Origin: Planctomycetaceae bacterium
GTDB taxonomy: Bacteria; Planctomycetota; Planctomycetia; Pirellulales; Pirellulaceae
Direction: 5' to 3'
Assembly: GCA_018658605.1 (NCBI GenBank)
Contig: JABHUV010000093.1
Location: 1-14,526 of the forward strand
DNA: 14,526 nt
The translations under genes and the position numbers were made by a program. The notes below the pieces were generated by a model, which saw nothing but the letters and a program-made list of their open reading frames with translations, searched no databases and had not been told where the DNA came from. Of the stretch, positions 13,457 to 14,526 are shown piece after piece. Numbering within the stretch: position 1 is the first letter of the stretch; the number at the start of each line of letters is the position of its first letter.

Positions 13457-14526
13457 ATGCGGAATTTTTGTAAGCAGTGTTCTTTATTGGTTCTCCTATT
13501 GTCTGTAGGGAATAGTGAGGAATTGTTGGCGGAACTCCGGTTGCCTGCGATTTTTGGTGATCAGATGGTGTTGCAACAAAAGCAGCCGGTTACGATCTGG
13601 GGCTGGGCAACGGCAGGGGAAATGATACGAGTTGAGTTCGCTGGGCAAAAAGTGGAAACGACTGCGGGTAAGGACACACGCTGGCAGTTACAGATGGCTG
13701 AGCTGGATGTCAGTTTCGAGGGTCAGACGCTGGTTGTGAGCGGTGACCGTGATACTGTGCAAATCAAGGATGTGCTGGTGGGCGAGGTTTGGCTTTGTGG
13801 TGGCCAGAGTAATATGGAAATGACCATGGGAGCAACGGTTAATCGCGATCTGGAAATTGCCTCCGCCGACTATGATGGTATTCGGTTCTTGCGAATCCCT
13901 CATATAAGTCAGGGTGAGCCTAGAGAGGATATCCTTATCGAGAAGGATGGAGATTGTCGGTGGCAAAGGTGTACGACAGAATCCGTCGCGGAATGTACCG
14001 GAGTGGGCTATTATTTTGCGAGAGGGTTACACCGAATTCTAAAAGTCCCCGTGGGTATTGTGGATGTATCTTGGGGCGGGACCATGGCACAGCACTGGAT
14101 CAACGAGGAGAAACTGAATGCGGTTGCTGAGATGAAACCCTACTTTGCAGATTACAACGAGCGACTGAGCCGCTGGAATGAGTTTGGCGGAGAGGCCCAG
14201 GCTCAGGCAGCCTATCAGGCGGCGCTGGCGAAATGGGAATCGGACAATGCCGAGGCACTGGCGAAAAAAGAACGTGTTGCTGGGCGACCCAATGCGGGGC
14301 AGTATGAAAATCCGGCACTACAGCGGCATCCGGCTGGCATGTATAACGGGATGATTTACCCGATCCGTGACTTTGATTTTCGAGGGATCTTATTTTATCA
14401 AGGAGAAAATAATTCGTTTGGAGAATCATGGAAACCGTTCTACGCGACGTTTCCAATGGTCATCCAGCAATGGCGGGAGTCGTTTGGAGATCTTCCGTTT
14501 GGAATCATCCAGATCGCGGGTTGGAG
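13457..14526 (+). CDS. Sialate O-acetylesterase-like secreted enzyme (runs off right edge)
   Basis: The first 356 residues are in the window with no stop codon. The N-terminus is a signal peptide, MRNFCKQCSLLVLLLSVG and on to a likely cut after LLA (about residue 25). LRLPAIFGDQMVLQQKQPVTIWGWA (28-52) and a following beta-domain lead to the SGNH-type active-site block LCGGQSNMEM (residues 113-122) with Ser118 as nucleophile. SWGGTMAQHW (from 205, conserved WGGT) and ILFYQGENN (311-319) are the next signature blocks of the SASA family; the catalytic Asp/His region lies beyond the edge. Such enzymes remove acetyl groups from sugars of host or algal glycans. AGGAA (13446-13450) sits 6 bases before the ATG. 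CTG and GTG codons look more frequent than in neighbouring genes, judged by eye. Confidence 0.93.
   Translation, partial: MRNFCKQCSLLVLLLSVGNSEELLAELRLPAIFGDQMVLQQKQPVTIWGWATAGEMIRVEFAGQKVETTAGKDTRWQLQMAELDVSFEGQTLVVSGDRDTVQIKDVLVGEVWLCGGQSNMEMTMGATVNRDLEIASADYDGIRFLRIPHISQGEPREDILIEKDGDCRWQRCTTESVAECTGVGYYFARGLHRILKVPVGIVDVSWGGTMAQHWINEEKLNAVAEMKPYFADYNERLSRWNEFGGEAQAQAAYQAALAKWESDNAEALAKKERVAGRPNAGQYENPALQRHPAGMYNGMIYPIRDFDFRGILFYQGENNSFGESWKPFYATFPMVIQQWRESFGDLPFGIIQIAGW

Noticed and set aside
14100..14456. 118-codon open frame on the minus strand
   Set aside because: It lies entirely antisense to the sialate O-acetylesterase coding sequence, which has clear family motifs in the other strand.
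1..14526. CRISPR array, insertion sequence, integrase, toxin-antitoxin or defence cluster
   Set aside because: No regularly spaced repeats, transposase motifs or recognisable defence genes were seen; gene content is mostly housekeeping and envelope functions.

Overview
The window looks like chromosomal DNA of a planctomycete, probably a Pirellulales-type marine lineage. This is inference from protein style: an enoyl-ACP reductase with a long basic insertion near the N-terminus, a degenerate sulfatase-fold protein, a sialate O-acetylesterase-like secreted enzyme, a 1387-residue exported protein with a glycosyl-hydrolase-10-like barrel, and many starts with weak or no Shine-Dalgarno sequence. 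No transposase, integrase, CRISPR array or plasmid gene was seen. The region reads as ordinary chromosome with several orphan or degenerate genes.

Layout. 1-212 (-): 5' part of a SAM-dependent methyltransferase cut by the window edge. 213-541: a gene-free stretch with a strong minus-strand terminator, a foldable segment and a 30-bp palindrome in front of fabI. 542-1807 (+): fabI followed after 18 bp by a MutT-type Nudix hydrolase. 1808-2149: no convincing gene. 2150-2464 (+): an unrecognised 104-residue protein, then a structured 3' region and a textbook terminator (2572-2613). 2708-3315 (+): a Trm112-like small protein overlapping by one base with a HIT-family hydrolase. 3353-5086 (-): plsC then cdsA, convergent with the HIT gene. 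5195-6448 (+): degenerate sulfatase/alkaline-phosphatase-fold protein, divergent from plsC. 6635-10798 (+): giant exported protein with its own promoter. 10807-11601 (-): four-helix membrane protein, convergent with an 8-bp gap. 11707-11789 (-): tRNA-Ser(CGA). 12035-12877 (+): exported HExxH zinc-peptidase-like protein. 12919-13362 (+): VOC-family protein. 13457-end (+): sialate O-acetylesterase-like enzyme, open at the right edge.

How it fits together. fabI (fatty acid elongation), plsC (lysophosphatidic acid acylation) and cdsA (CDP-diacylglycerol formation) are three steps of membrane phospholipid synthesis within about 4.5 kb, although they lie in two opposite transcription units. MutT and HIT are nucleotide housekeeping enzymes. 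The right half is mostly envelope or exported proteins. The points most worth a second look are the catalytically empty sulfatase-fold protein, the giant GH10-like protein, the orphan terminator with foldable sequence at 270-410, the palindrome before fabI, and the inverted repeat at 3312-3356 that pairs the stop codons of two convergent genes.
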